A stretch of 49,558 nucleotides of DNA from Hyphomicrobiales bacterium (GCA_900470445.1 UCAU01000037.1:1-49558), one strand, 5' to 3'; positions 17,597-26,405 are shown, counted from the first letter of the stretch. The notes: generated from the sequence alone by a model not told the origin. Made by a program: numbers and translations.

Positions 17597-18613
17597 ATGA
17601 ACATCGTCGAAATGCTGACCCAGCGGGAATCGCTCATCGCCATTCTGGCGGCCATTTCCGCTGCTGCCATCGTCTATACCTTCGGCTCGTCCTTCATCGT
17701 CAGATCGGAAATGAAGACGCGCATTCGCCGGGTGGCGCTGGAGCGCGACAAGATGCGGGCCGAGGAAATGGCCCGGTTACGGGGTCTCGCCTCCAATGGC
17801 GGGGAAGGACGCGGCTCCATCAGGCGGGCCGGCGAAACCAAGTCCTACATGAAAAAGGTGGTCGAGCGGTTCGACCTCAAAAAGGCATTCCAGGACGATG
17901 CGACCGTCGACAAGCTCGCCATGGCTGGCTTCCGGGGGCAGGGGCATTTGACGACGTTTCTGTTCATGCGCCTCGCCACGCCACTCGGCATCTTCCTGTT
18001 CGCCGCGCTCTATCTGATGGTGCTCGCACCCGGCGGCCGCCCGCTTTATCTCAACCTGGTCTATTCCATCGGGGCGGGCATTGTCGGCTCCTATCTGCCC
18101 ATTCTTTTGCTCAAGAACACGACGAGCAAACGCCAATTCTCCATCCGCCGCGCCTGGCCCGATTGCCTCGATCTGCTGTTGCTCTGCGTTGAAGCCGGCA
18201 TGTCGATGGAACACGCCTTCAAGCGCGTCGCGCGGGAGATCGGCCAGCAAAGCGCCGAACTGGCCGAAGAGCTGACCCTGACTACGGCCGAGTTGTCCTT
18301 CCTCGAAGACCGCACGCGCGCCTATGACAATCTTGGCCGCCGCATCGGGCTCGATAATGTGCGCTCGGTGATGACCGCGCTGATCCAGGCCGACCGCTAC
18401 GGCACTTCCGTGGGCCAGGCATTGCGCGTCATGGCCGAGGAAGGCCGCGAAGCGCGCATGATGGAAGCCGAGAAGAAAGCCGCCTCCCTGCCGCCCAAGC
18501 TGACCGTGCCGCTTATCCTGTTCTTCCTGCCGGTGCTGTTCATCGTCATCCTGGCCCCTGCCGCGATCAAGATCTTCGGTCCTGGCGGCGCAGCAAGCGG
18601 CGGTATGGGGTAA
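17597..18613 (+). CDS. tadC: Tad inner-membrane platform protein TadC
   Basis: Second T2SSF-domain protein of the Tad platform, 338 aa. It has membrane segments near residues ~15-32, ~115-145, ~150-172 and ~295-322, and the F-domain core DCLDLLLLCVEAGMSMEHAFKR near 192-213 and QADRYGTSVGQALRVMAEEGR near 262-282. It starts 16 bases after tadB and ends the plus-strand tad run. TadD lies convergently 34 bases downstream, and no clear terminator is visible in that short gap. Confidence 0.93.
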   Translation: MNIVEMLTQRESLIAILAAISAAAIVYTFGSSFIVRSEMKTRIRRVALERDKMRAEEMARLRGLASNGGEGRGSIRRAGETKSYMKKVVERFDLKKAFQDDATVDKLAMAGFRGQGHLTTFLFMRLATPLGIFLFAALYLMVLAPGGRPLYLNLVYSIGAGIVGSYLPILLLKNTTSKRQFSIRRAWPDCLDLLLLCVEAGMSMEHAFKRVAREIGQQSAELAEELTLTTAELSFLEDRTRAYDNLGRRIGLDNVRSVMTALIQADRYGTSVGQALRVMAEEGREARMMEAEKKAASLPPKLTVPLILFFLPVLFIVILAPAAIKIFGPGGAASGGMG

Positions 18614-18647
18614 CGAGCCCCAGTCCCAGCTAACGCCTCAGTGTCTT

Positions 18648-19412
18648 CTAACCCTTCGCAACCGCATCCCACCGGTTCTGCTGGGTCAGCATCGAGCGCA
18701 CATAGGCCATGTTGCTCTCGACTTGGTCGGGCGGCAACTCAGCCGCATAGAGCTTGCGCGCTTCATCGAACCGGCCCTGTAGGCCCACGATCAGCGCCAG
18801 GTTCTGCCGTATCTTGCTGGTTGCGCCCGGCATCTGCACCGCCCGGCGCAAATGCTGTTCGGCCGCGCCGAGTTCATTGGTCATGGCATAGGAGAGGCCA
18901 AGATTGGCCTCGATCGAGGCTTCGCCCGGCGCCATGACCAGGGCCTGGCCATAAACCTGCCGCGCCTCGGCATTGCGCCCCAGTTGGTCGAGCGCCGCCC
19001 CCTTGACCAGGAGCGCATTCCAATCCGGCGCATCGGGCCGGATCACGCGATCGAGCACGCCCAGCGATTGCTCGAACCGCCCGTCCGCCGTCAGTGCCTT
19101 GGCATAGGCCACGGCGATATCGGGGTCATTGGGATAAGTGCCGACGCCCTGTTCGAGCACCGCCACGGCCTGTCCGCTCTGCCCCGCAGCGCGCAAGGCG
19201 GCGGAGTAGGTGATGATTGTGCTCTTGTCCTTGGGATTGGCGCGGTAACGCGTCGTCAGTTCGGCAATGCCCAATTGCGGCTGCCCCGCTGCATAGCCCA
19301 GCGCCGACGCGGGGGCCCTCGTAGCCGCACAGGCCGAAATTGACACCATGGCCGCGCCAGCAAGCAGCGCGATGCGCAAGGGCTTGAACAAGGGGGACAA
19401 TGACGACAGCAC
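18648..19412 (-). CDS. tadD: TadD-like TPR lipoprotein of the Tad locus
   Basis: Outer-membrane lipoprotein, 254 aa, that supports secretin and pilus biogenesis in Tad systems. The signal segment ends SISAC, a lipobox with the modified Cys at residue 28. At least four tetratricopeptide-like repeats follow (YAKALTADGRFEQSLGVLD, GAALDQLGRNAEARQVYG, GLSYAMTNELGAAEQHLRRA, GLQGRFDEARKLYAAE). I chose the GTG at 19412 because GAGGAG lies eight bases upstream; a TTG at 19451 has no SD. It converges on tadC, and an imperfect CtrA-like box lies upstream at 19465-19479. Confidence 0.88.
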   Translation of the reverse strand: MLSSLSPLFKPLRIALLAGAAMVSISACAATRAPASALGYAAGQPQLGIAELTTRYRANPKDKSTIITYSAALRAAGQSGQAVAVLEQGVGTYPNDPDIAVAYAKALTADGRFEQSLGVLDRVIRPDAPDWNALLVKGAALDQLGRNAEARQVYGQALVMAPGEASIEANLGLSYAMTNELGAAEQHLRRAVQMPGATSKIRQNLALIVGLQGRFDEARKLYAAELPPDQVESNMAYVRSMLTQQNRWDAVAKG

Positions 19413-19464
19413 GCTAGGCACTCCTCGGGCAGCCTCGCCCGCCTCGATCAATAAATCATTAACC

Positions 19465-19479
19465 CTAACAGCCCGTTAA
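19465..19479 (-). promoter_or_regulatory. Imperfect CtrA-like box upstream of tadD
   Basis: On the minus strand the site reads TTAA-CGGGCTG-TTAG, seven of eight bases of the TTAA-N7-TTAA pattern, with another TTAA nearby at 19459-19462. It lies 53 bases upstream of the tadD GTG, in the gap shared with the divergent aminopeptidase gene. Functional only if binding is shown. Confidence 0.28.
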
Positions 19480-19554
19480 AACGGCATTTCTGCCGTTGTG
19501 AGCGTCGTATCCGCTCGCTACAAATGCACCGGAAAATCGCTGCCGGAGCCCGCC

Positions 19555-20907
19555 ATGTCGCAAGCCCAATCCCTGCCCATCATCGTCATTGAAGAGGGGC
19601 AGCTCGCTGCCGCCGGCCTCACGCCAGCGCGCCTTGCCTGGGCAATGGCCAACGGCTTTTCCGGCCAGCGCGGGCGCCTGCTGGCGCTGCCGGGCGACGA
19701 TGGCGCGGTGACTGGCTATCTCTTCGGCATTGGCGAGCCCGCCAGCCGCTCTGCGCTGGTCATGGGCCTGGCTGGCGCAACGCTGCCGGCCGGCAACTAT
19801 CACCTCGAAGGCGCCTTTGGCGACCCGGTGCTGGCCGCGGTCGGCTTTCGTCTCGGCGCCTATCGCTTTGTCCGGTACCGCAAGGCCGAACCCGCGCCAA
19901 ACCTCACCCCGCCCAATGGCGCCGACACGGCTGAGATCGACCGCCTCGTCGAGGCTGCCACGCTCGCCCGCGATCTGGTCAATACGCCAACCAATGATCT
20001 TGGTCCCGACGCCTTCGAAGCTGCTATACGCGACTTCGCCACCACCCGCGGCATGAGTGTTTCCGCCACCACCGGCGATGACCTGCTCGCCGCCAATTTC
20101 CCGATGATCCACGCCGTGGGTCGCGCCGCGCCCCAGGCACCCCGCCTGCTCGATCTGAGTTGGGGCCGCGACACCGATCCCAAGGTAACCCTGGTAGGCA
20201 AGGGCGTCACCTTCGATACCGGCGGGCTCGATATCAAATCGGCCACCGGCATGCTGCTGATGAAAAAGGACATGGGCGGCGCCGCCAATGTGCTGGGCCT
20301 GGCTCACGCCATCGTCTCGGCCGGCCTTGCGGTGCGCCTGCGCGTGCTCATTCCCATCGTTGAGAATGCCATTGCCGGCAATTCCTTCCGCCCCGGTGAT
20401 GTGCTCACCTCCCGCAAGGGTCTCACCGTCGAAATCGGCAATACCGATGCCGAAGGCCGGCTGATCCTGGCCGATGCGCTGGCCCTTGCCGATGAGGAAA
20501 GCCCCGACCTCCTCATCGACATGGCAACCCTGACCGGCGCTGCCCGCGTGGCGCTTGGCCCCGATCTGCCGGCGCTCTATTCCACCGATGATACCCTGGC
20601 GCGGGACCTGATGGCCGCGGGCCTGCTCGCCGACGATCCGCTCTGGCAGATGCCGCTCTGGTCCCCCTATGACGGCATTATGTCGTCCAAGATCGCCGAT
20701 GTGAACAATGCCGGCAGCGGCGGCTTTGCCGGCTCTATCACTGCCGCCCTGTTCATGCGGCGCTTCGTCAGCAAGGCCAAGGCCTGGGTGCATCTCGATA
20801 TCATGGCCTGGGCTCCCGAAGCCCGCCCCGGCCGCCCACAGGGCGGCACCGATCATGGCATCCGCGCCGTCTATGGCGTGCTCAAGCAGCGTTATCCTGC
20901 AAACTAG
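19555..20907 (+). CDS. M17-family leucyl aminopeptidase
   Basis: Cytoplasmic dinuclear-metal exopeptidase that removes N-terminal residues from peptides; 450 aa. The metal ligands are all visible: Lys and Asp in GKGVTFDTGGLDIK (~215-228), Asp in KKDMGGAA (~238), and Asp and Glu in the family signature NTDAEGRL (~295-302). The N-terminal domain is reduced, so PepB-like or short PepA-like forms are the closest match. The ATG at 19555 has GGAG six bases upstream; a GTG at 19498 would add 19 residues without SD support. Confidence 0.92.
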   Translation: MSQAQSLPIIVIEEGQLAAAGLTPARLAWAMANGFSGQRGRLLALPGDDGAVTGYLFGIGEPASRSALVMGLAGATLPAGNYHLEGAFGDPVLAAVGFRLGAYRFVRYRKAEPAPNLTPPNGADTAEIDRLVEAATLARDLVNTPTNDLGPDAFEAAIRDFATTRGMSVSATTGDDLLAANFPMIHAVGRAAPQAPRLLDLSWGRDTDPKVTLVGKGVTFDTGGLDIKSATGMLLMKKDMGGAANVLGLAHAIVSAGLAVRLRVLIPIVENAIAGNSFRPGDVLTSRKGLTVEIGNTDAEGRLILADALALADEESPDLLIDMATLTGAARVALGPDLPALYSTDDTLARDLMAAGLLADDPLWQMPLWSPYDGIMSSKIADVNNAGSGGFAGSITAALFMRRFVSKAKAWVHLDIMAWAPEARPGRPQGGTDHGIRAVYGVLKQRYPAN

Positions 20908-20940
20908 TTGACTTTGACAACGAACTATTTGACCATGTCA
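20908..20940. promoter_or_regulatory. Short AT-rich promoter/operator region of the MarR-GNAT gene
   Basis: The 55-base gap before the MarR-GNAT gene contains TTGAC three times (20908, 20914 and within TTTGAC near 20928-20933) and an imperfect inverted repeat TAGTT...AACTA. One TTGACA could be a -35 element, but no clear -10 follows at 17 bases. An autoregulatory operator is plausible for a MarR-type protein. Confidence 0.3.
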
Positions 20941-20962
20941 TTCATCGACATGGAGCAAATCT

Positions 20963-21904
20963 ATGGCTGAGCAGCCGGACCAAAGCCAACAGATCGCGAC
21001 CATCCGGGCGTTCAATCGCTTCTATACGGGCGTTATCGGCCTGCTGAATGAGGGCATGCACAAGAGCCCTCATCCCTTGGCCGAGGCCAGGTTGATTCAT
21101 GAAATCGGCAAGCGGGTGTCGACCACCTCCGCTGGCCTTGCCGCCGATCTGGGCATGGATCGCGGACAGATGAGCCGGCTGGTCTGGCGGCTGATCGATC
21201 AGGGCCTGCTCGCCATGGTGCCGCATAGCGATGACCGTCGATCCAGTACGCTGGCACTGACCGCCGATGGCGATCGCATCTATCGTCAGCTCAACGAATG
21301 GAGTGATGGCGCCGCCGCCGAACTGCTCGCTCCGCTGGACAATTTTCTCCGCCGCGACTTGGTTGATTCAATGCGGCGCATCCACACCATCCTGGCTGAG
21401 CCCGACCCTGCCGAGACGCTCATCCTGCGCCCCCACCGCGTGGGGGAACTGGGCTGGCTGATCCACCGCCAGGGCCTGCTCTATCATCTCGAGCAAGGCT
21501 GGAATGGCGAGTTCGAGGCCCTGATCGCCCGCATCTATGCCGAGTACGAAGCCGCACCCGCCACGCCACCTAAATCGCTCTGGGTAGCCGAAATGGCGGG
21601 GCAGGTGGCCGGTTCGCTCTTTATCGTGCCCTCAGCCGCCGATCCGGCGGTCGCCCAATTGCGCATGCTCTATGTCGAACCCGCCTTCCGCGGCCACGGC
21701 ATCGGCAAGCGCCTCGTCGAGGAAGCCATCCGCTTCTCCCGCGCCTCGGGCTATACCAGCATCCTGCTCTGGACCCAGGACTGCCTTGCGGCCGCCCGCA
21801 AGATCTATCAGTCCGCCGGCTTCACTCTCGAACGCGAAGAGCCCCATCATTCCTTTGGCGCCGACCTGAACGGCCAATATTGGCGCCTGCAACTCAATCG
21901 CTAG
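20963..21904 (+). CDS. MarR-type regulator fused to GNAT acetyltransferase
   Basis: A 313-aa two-domain protein. Residues ~10-145 form a MarR winged helix; the recognition region reads TTSAGLAADLGMDRGQMSRL, with wing DRRSSTLALTADGDRIY. Residues ~150-313 form a GNAT acetyltransferase; the acetyl-CoA loop reads RGHGIGKRLVEEAI, with LWTQDCLAAARKIYQSAGF following. The GGAG SD lies about eight bases before the ATG. Such fusions are known in several bacterial groups; the substrate and operator are unknown. It is probably autoregulated through the TTGAC-rich gap upstream. Confidence 0.88.
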   Translation: MAEQPDQSQQIATIRAFNRFYTGVIGLLNEGMHKSPHPLAEARLIHEIGKRVSTTSAGLAADLGMDRGQMSRLVWRLIDQGLLAMVPHSDDRRSSTLALTADGDRIYRQLNEWSDGAAAELLAPLDNFLRRDLVDSMRRIHTILAEPDPAETLILRPHRVGELGWLIHRQGLLYHLEQGWNGEFEALIARIYAEYEAAPATPPKSLWVAEMAGQVAGSLFIVPSAADPAVAQLRMLYVEPAFRGHGIGKRLVEEAIRFSRASGYTSILLWTQDCLAAARKIYQSAGFTLEREEPHHSFGADLNGQYWRLQLNR

Positions 21905-21910
21905 GGCTCG

Positions 21911-22594
21911 CTAGCCCTCCGGCGTCAGATCGCCCAGCGTATGATCGATCGCCTCCACGACGCTTTCCACCTCGGCCACACCAGATTTTGGAAACAGCAG
22001 CGGGGCCGCGGCAAAGCCGATAATGGTCAGCGCCACCAGGGCCCAGCCGGCAATCGCCTTGTGCTTTTCGATGAAATGGTTGGCAGCTGGCCCGAAGAAA
22101 TAGAACAGCCCGCAGGGCACGAAATAGCGCGTGGCGCGTCCGATCAGCCCGTAGAAAATGAAAGTCCACAGATCCAGACCCGCCACGCCGCTGGTGATGG
22201 TCACCACCTTGTAGGGGATGGGCGAGATCGCGCCGATCAGGATCATCAGCGGGCCATTGTCGTTGAAGCTCTGCATCAGCGAGGCAAAGCCGTCTCCGGC
22301 GCCATAAAAGGCGATAATGGCGCGCCCCACCGTATCGAACAGGAAATAGCCCACCGCATAGCCGGCCAAACCGCCCAGCACCGAGGTCACCGTACAGATC
22401 GTCGCCAGCCGCCACGCCCGCTTGCGGTCGGCGATGATCATCGGGGCCAGCATGATCTCGGGAAAGATCGGCAAGATACTGGCTTCGAGAAAGCACAGCA
22501 GCCCCAGTATCGGTTCGGCCAGCCGGTGCTTGGTCGCCAGTTTCAGGCGGTCATAGAACTTGATCTTCTGCGGCTGCGGCGTGGCGTCGCTCAT
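21911..22594 (-). CDS. YqaA-family (VTT/DedA-like) membrane protein
   Basis: Integral inner-membrane protein, 227 aa, of the VTT/SNARE-associated (DedA-related) superfamily, YqaA branch. Hydrophobic segments cover most of residues ~22-200. The segment GFASLMQSFNDNGPLMILIGAISPIPYKVVTITSGVAGLDLW is characteristic, with the re-entrant Pro-Ile-Pro-Tyr-Lys element in the middle. DedA relatives move lipid carriers or keep membrane potential; the role of YqaA is unknown. The ATG at 22594 follows a G-rich SD (AGGGGG); a longer in-frame start at 22630 lacks one. Confidence 0.85.
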   Translation of the reverse strand: MSDATPQPQKIKFYDRLKLATKHRLAEPILGLLCFLEASILPIFPEIMLAPMIIADRKRAWRLATICTVTSVLGGLAGYAVGYFLFDTVGRAIIAFYGAGDGFASLMQSFNDNGPLMILIGAISPIPYKVVTITSGVAGLDLWTFIFYGLIGRATRYFVPCGLFYFFGPAANHFIEKHKAIAGWALVALTIIGFAAAPLLFPKSGVAEVESVVEAIDHTLGDLTPEG

Positions 22595-22691
22595 CCGGCC
22601 CCCTAGCTGTGTGCGATGTCGGAACGGCAACAGACCGTGTTGCGCTTAACAAATCCACCCGCCGCGGGCCATCCGGTGGATAACAATCGCG

Positions 22692-23630
22692 TCAGTAGCC
22701 GCGCGTCCGATCCACTACATTGATCAATGGCTTGCCCGCTTCATGCGCGGCAATAATGCCGGCATAATAGGCCACCCCGGCCGTTTCGCTGGAAATCGCT
22801 GCAATATGAGGGGTGATGTAGCAATTCTCGATTGCCCACAGCGGGCTTTCCTGCGGCAGCGGCTCGGTCTCGAATACATCAAGGCTGGCCGCGCCCAAAG
22901 TGCCATCGCCCAGCGCCCGCACGATATCAGCCTCGCGCTGATGCCCGCCTCGCGCCGCATTGATGATCACCGGCCCCCCATGGAGTCCGCCGCGCCGCAG
23001 CTTGGCAAAGGTCTCATAATTGAGAATGCCCGTGGTTTCGGGCGTCAGCGGCAACAGATTGACCAGGATGTCGGTGCCCGCCAGGAACGCATTGAACTGC
23101 TCGGTCCCGGCAAAACCCTCCACGCCTTCGATGGCCTTGGGTGTGCGGCTCCAGCTGCGCAGTGCAAAGCCCTGCGGCTTGAGCCTTTTGGCGGCATCCT
23201 GCCCCAATACACCCATGCCCATTATGCCCACGGCAGTCTGCGAAGCGGCCGGTGGATAAAGCTGGTCCCAGCGCCGCGTCAGCTGCGCCGCGCGAAAACG
23301 GCTATAGAGTCGCTGATGCATGGTGACATGGGCCACTACATAATCGCTCATGCGCTGGCTCAGGTCCTCATCGACAAACCGCACCACCGGCACATCTGGC
23401 AGCCTGGGATGCTTGAGCAGTGCATCCACGCCCGCGCCCAGCGACAAAATGGCCTTGAGATTGGTCAGCCCATCAAACGCCCCCGGCTTGGGCTTCCACA
23501 CAAAGATATAGCGGATGTCCTTGGGGTCGAAGGCATCGCCCTGCCGCACCACCGGATAGGGCGCCAATGCCGCGCGCAGCTTCTCCGCCCAGCTCGCCTC
23601 GTCGACATCGGAAAGGTGCAATAGTAGCAT
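22692..23630 (-). CDS. D-2-hydroxyacid dehydrogenase, GhrA-like glyoxylate/hydroxypyruvate reductase
   Basis: NAD(P)H-dependent reductase of 2-keto acids such as glyoxylate and hydroxypyruvate; 312 aa, the GhrA length. Visible are AILSLGAGVDALL (~64-76), the dinucleotide-binding GIMGMGVLGQDAAKRL (~135-150), the catalytic Arg in INAARGG, the Glu in DVFETEPLP, and the His in TPHIAA. The open frame extends 159 codons further upstream, but that part is a Pro/Arg-rich shadow of the cytochrome gene. The ATG at 23630 has GGGAGG five bases before it. Substrate preference is not determined. Confidence 0.9.
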   Translation of the reverse strand: MLLLHLSDVDEASWAEKLRAALAPYPVVRQGDAFDPKDIRYIFVWKPKPGAFDGLTNLKAILSLGAGVDALLKHPRLPDVPVVRFVDEDLSQRMSDYVVAHVTMHQRLYSRFRAAQLTRRWDQLYPPAASQTAVGIMGMGVLGQDAAKRLKPQGFALRSWSRTPKAIEGVEGFAGTEQFNAFLAGTDILVNLLPLTPETTGILNYETFAKLRRGGLHGGPVIINAARGGHQREADIVRALGDGTLGAASLDVFETEPLPQESPLWAIENCYITPHIAAISSETAGVAYYAGIIAAHEAGKPLINVVDRTRGY

Positions 23631-23653
23631 TCTGGCCTCCCGGCTTTGACATG

Positions 23654-23683
23654 AAAAAGGCCGCGCCAGAATCTGGCGCGGCC
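23654..23683 (-). terminator. Intrinsic terminator of the cytochrome c gene
   Basis: Minus-strand reading gives GGCCGCGCCA-GATTC-TGGCGCGGCC followed by TTTTTC, a near-ideal Rho-independent terminator 26 bases after the cytochrome c stop codon and 24 bases before the GhrA-like gene start. It separates these two co-directional genes. Confidence 0.9.
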
Positions 23684-23709
23684 TGATCGATTGGCCTGCA
23701 AGTGGCCGT

Positions 23710-24567
23710 TTAGGGCGTAGCTGGCGCCGGTGGGGTCGTGGGAGCCGGAGCCGTCGTGGCAGGCGGTGGCGCAGTGGTGGTCGGCGTGCCTTCCACCGGC
23801 GTTTCCGGCTGGGTGGTCTCGGGCGTTTCCGTTGCTGCGCCGGCCTCAGGCGCCGCAGGAGCAGGTTCAGCTGCGGGGGCGGGTTCAGCCGCCGGAGCAG
23901 GCTCAGCTGCCGGAGCAGGCTCGGCAGCCGGGGCAGGCTCCGCTGCAGGGGCGGGTTCGGCAGCCGGAGCAGGCTCAGCCGCAGGGGCTGCTTCCTCAGC
24001 AGCCGGCGCTGCTTCTTCCGCCGCCGGGAACGGCACCGGATTGGCCGACAGCGTCTGCAGATAGGCCAGGATGTCGGCGCGTTCCTCGGGGGTACGCACG
24101 CCGGCAAAGTTCATCTTGGTGCCGGGGACATAGTCCTTCGGGCTGGTCAGGAAGTGGTTGAGATTTTCATAGGTCCAGGTGTCGCCGGCGTCATGATGCG
24201 CCTTCATCCCGTCCGAATAGGCGAAGTCGGGCACGCTGCCTTCAGGGCGGCCCACCACGTCATAAAGGTGGGGACCGGTCTTGTTGGGATCACCCTCACC
24301 GAAATTGTGGCAGGACTGGCATTTCCGCGCCGCCGCCGCACCGCGCTCGGCACTGGCGCTGGCTAACAGCGTCCCCAGCGGCACTTCCGGCTCGGCCGGG
24401 CCGGCTTCGGCCACTGCCGTGGTCGGCTCGGGTTCGGGCAGGGCATAGCCCGGGCCGCGATCTTCGATGGGGTGATAGATGGCTTCGGCAACGAGACCGA
24501 CACCCATGACAAACAACAGGGTGCCCAGAACGGCGCCCATGATCTTGTTAAGCTCGAACGAATTCAT
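23710..24567 (-). CDS. Membrane-anchored c-type cytochrome (CycM-like) with repeat tail
   Basis: Electron carrier anchored by one N-terminal membrane segment (~10-30), 285 aa. The class I cytochrome domain (~65-178) has the heme site CQSCH at 83-87 and axial Met152 in PGTKMNFAG. CycM-type proteins carry electrons to the terminal oxidase in alphaproteobacteria. Unlike them, this protein has ~105 extra residues: a run of AEPAPA hexapeptides (~194-239) from an 18-bp DNA repeat, then a Thr/Pro-rich end. The tail would lie in the periplasm. The ATG at 24567 follows AGGAAG six bases upstream. The gene is divergent from pheA and has its own terminator. Confidence 0.9.
   Translation of the reverse strand: MNSFELNKIMGAVLGTLLFVMGVGLVAEAIYHPIEDRGPGYALPEPEPTTAVAEAGPAEPEVPLGTLLASASAERGAAAARKCQSCHNFGEGDPNKTGPHLYDVVGRPEGSVPDFAYSDGMKAHHDAGDTWTYENLNHFLTSPKDYVPGTKMNFAGVRTPEERADILAYLQTLSANPVPFPAAEEAAPAAEEAAPAAEPAPAAEPAPAAEPAPAAEPAPAAEPAPAAEPAPAAEPAPAAPEAGAATETPETTQPETPVEGTPTTTAPPPATTAPAPTTPPAPATP
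23861..23986. repeat. Seven-copy 18-bp tandem repeat inside the cytochrome gene
   Basis: Seven consecutive 18-bp units, consensus GCAGGCTCAGCCGCCGGA on the plus strand with a few changes per copy, code for hexapeptide AEPAPA-type repeats on the minus strand. Unit starts are 23861, 23879, 23897, 23915, 23933, 23951 and 23969. Differences are mostly at third codon positions, so the peptide is kept while the DNA diverges. Confidence 0.92.
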
Positions 24568-24827
24568 TTGGTCTTCCTGCCGGTCCATCCCCTGCGGACG
24601 TCAGCCGTGCCACCCAACTTTCGATTGTCCCACAAGGAAATCGCCTCAACGGAGGGGCCCGACGCGCGCGGAAGATAGTCGCAAAAAGGCGTGAGGTGCA
24701 ACAGGGCAAAGCCCGGTTGCGACAATTCCTCCACCCTCTTGGCGTGTGCCGCCCCGCCCTTGGCCGAATTGACACCCGATCCGCTGGGGTTCAAAAGCCA
24801 TCAGCCGATAGACCTACGGACAGTGTC
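24568..24827. other. Divergent promoter region between the cytochrome gene and pheA
   Basis: A 260-base gap with no gene I can support. On the plus strand TTGACA occurs at 24769-24774, a possible -35 for pheA, but the hexamer 17 bases later (CAAAAG) is a poor -10. Two open frames from 24472 and 24479 run through it and are not credible. Confidence 0.45.
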
Positions 24828-25652
24828 ATGACGAAAAAGATCGCCTTCCAGGGTGAGCCGGGCGCCTTCAGCCACGCCGCCGCCGCCAATGTCTTCCCCC
24901 ATGACGAGGTGATCGGCTGTGTGACCTTCGAGGAGACCATTGCTGCGGTGCAGAACGGCAAGGCCGATTTCGCCGTCGTGCCAGTGGAAAACTCGCTCTA
25001 TGGCCGCATCACCGATATCCACCACCTGCTGCCCGAAAGCGGTCTCTTCATCATTGGCGAGACCTATCTGCGGGTGGAGATGAACCTGCTCGCCGTGCCC
25101 GGCGCCACGCTCGACGATATCAAGGCGGTGCAGTCGCTCTCGGTCGCGCTCGGCCAATGCCGCAAATTCATTTCCGAGCACGGCTTCCGCACCATCAATG
25201 CGGTTGATACTGCCGGCTCGGCCCGCGAAGTCGCGGAAAAGGCCGACAAATCCGTCGCCGCCATCGCCTCCCGCTTTGCTGGCGAGATTTATGGCCTCAA
25301 CGTGCTGGCCTCCAATATCGAAGATGCCGAGCACAACACCACCCGCTTCCTCGTGCTCTCGCGCGAGCAAAAAGAGGCCGCTCCCGGCGACGTCAAAACC
25401 ACCTTCGTCTTCCGCGTCCGCAACGTGCCCGCCGCGCTCTACAAGGCCATGGGCGGCTTCGCCACCAATTCCATCAACATGACCAAGCTCGAAAGCTACA
25501 TGGTTGGCGGTGCTTTCACCGCCACCCAATTCTACGCCGACATCGAGGGGCACCCTTCTGACGTGGGCGTGCAGCATGCCTTTGAGGAACTGGGCTTCTT
25601 CACCGACTATTTCCGTGTGCTCGGCGTCTATCCCAAGAACGAGCTGAAATAG
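24828..25652 (+). CDS. pheA: Prephenate dehydratase
   Basis: Converts prephenate to phenylpyruvate in phenylalanine synthesis; 274 aa, monofunctional without a chorismate mutase domain. The periplasmic-binding-like catalytic domain (~1-180) has FQGEPGAFSHAAA at the start and the catalytic NTTRFLVL near residue 168. A C-terminal ACT domain (~190-270) with KLESYMVGGAFTATQFYAD should give feedback inhibition by phenylalanine. The ATG at 24828 is chosen because MTKKIAFQGEPGAFS is the family N-terminus; the upstream 44 codons look non-coding. Confidence 0.95.
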   Translation: MTKKIAFQGEPGAFSHAAAANVFPHDEVIGCVTFEETIAAVQNGKADFAVVPVENSLYGRITDIHHLLPESGLFIIGETYLRVEMNLLAVPGATLDDIKAVQSLSVALGQCRKFISEHGFRTINAVDTAGSAREVAEKADKSVAAIASRFAGEIYGLNVLASNIEDAEHNTTRFLVLSREQKEAAPGDVKTTFVFRVRNVPAALYKAMGGFATNSINMTKLESYMVGGAFTATQFYADIEGHPSDVGVQHAFEELGFFTDYFRVLGVYPKNELK

Positions 25653-25696
25653 CGTCTCTTAGGGGTACTCCGCCCCGCAGAGGATCCCGCCGGGTC

Positions 25697-26260
25697 TCAA
25701 CCCTGCCCGCGATAATCCTCGATCAGCCGCCAGCACCCATCAAACGGCTCAAAGCTGAGCACGCCCGGCTCGCCGAACCGTTCCACGATCTCTCCTTGAT
25801 CGTCGCCGCCCTCCGAATTGCCGTCGAAGCGGACATGTTGCCACTCCACCGCCCATTGATTGGCCTGGCTCTGATTGAATTCCATATCCAGATATTCCAG
25901 CTCGGCATCCGGATTGCTGTCCCACGCCTGCATTGAGGCGCGGCTGACATAATAATAGTCCATCATGCCGATGGGAAAATCGGCATAGTCCTCGCTCGCT
26001 ACAGTGCTCGTTGCCCCGTCCTTCACCACGGTGATCTCAGGCGCGCTATATTTGAGGCGCACCGCATCGGATATCGCCATGGCGCCCATCAGCGCGTTAA
26101 AATCTTCATCCTTGCAGGCCGCAGCCGCCGTTTCGAGTGCATAGGTATCGGTCTCGCTCAGCGCTGGCGCCGTCTCTGCATGAATGCGGGCGGCCTGCGC
26201 CTGGCTCCCAAGCAGTCCAAAAGCCATTGCCACGCCAATAATCACTGCTTGTTTGTTCAC
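25697..26260 (-). CDS. Secreted protein of unknown function
   Basis: 187 aa, not recognised. It has a signal peptide ([23 protein letters not shown]) and so is probably periplasmic. The rest is acidic, with aromatic-rich parts ([35 protein letters not shown]) and two Cys residues (AAACKDED and DGCWRLI) that may form a disulfide. I chose the GTG at 26260 because GAGGGAG lies about six bases upstream and it starts the signal peptide; a 105-codon upstream extension overlaps dapD and is rejected. It is divergent from dapD and convergent with pheA. Confidence 0.7.
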   Translation of the reverse strand: MNKQAVIIGVAMAFGLLGSQAQAARIHAETAPALSETDTYALETAAAACKDEDFNALMGAMAISDAVRLKYSAPEITVVKDGATSTVASEDYADFPIGMMDYYYVSRASMQAWDSNPDAELEYLDMEFNQSQANQWAVEWQHVRFDGNSEGGDDQGEIVERFGEPGVLSFEPFDGCWRLIEDYRGQG

Positions 26261-26405
26261 GCCATGCTCCCTCGGGCAAGTAGTTCTGCCGCAATTGTTT
26301 AGCCGTCCCTTTGCGGCGGGAAAAGGGCCTAACCAACGCTCCGAGATTGACACTATCCCGCTCCCCGCTATGGTCCGCCCAAACGCCCACCAGGATGATG
26401 AACTG

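Noticed and set aside
23861..23986. CRISPR-like reading of the tandem 18-bp repeats
   Set aside because: The units are contiguous with no spacers and stay in frame with the cytochrome gene, so they are a coding minisatellite.
23631..24107. Pro/Arg-rich N-terminal extension of the GhrA-like protein
   Set aside because: The extra 159 codons run through the cytochrome repeat in another frame and past its terminator; the ATG at 23630 has a good SD.
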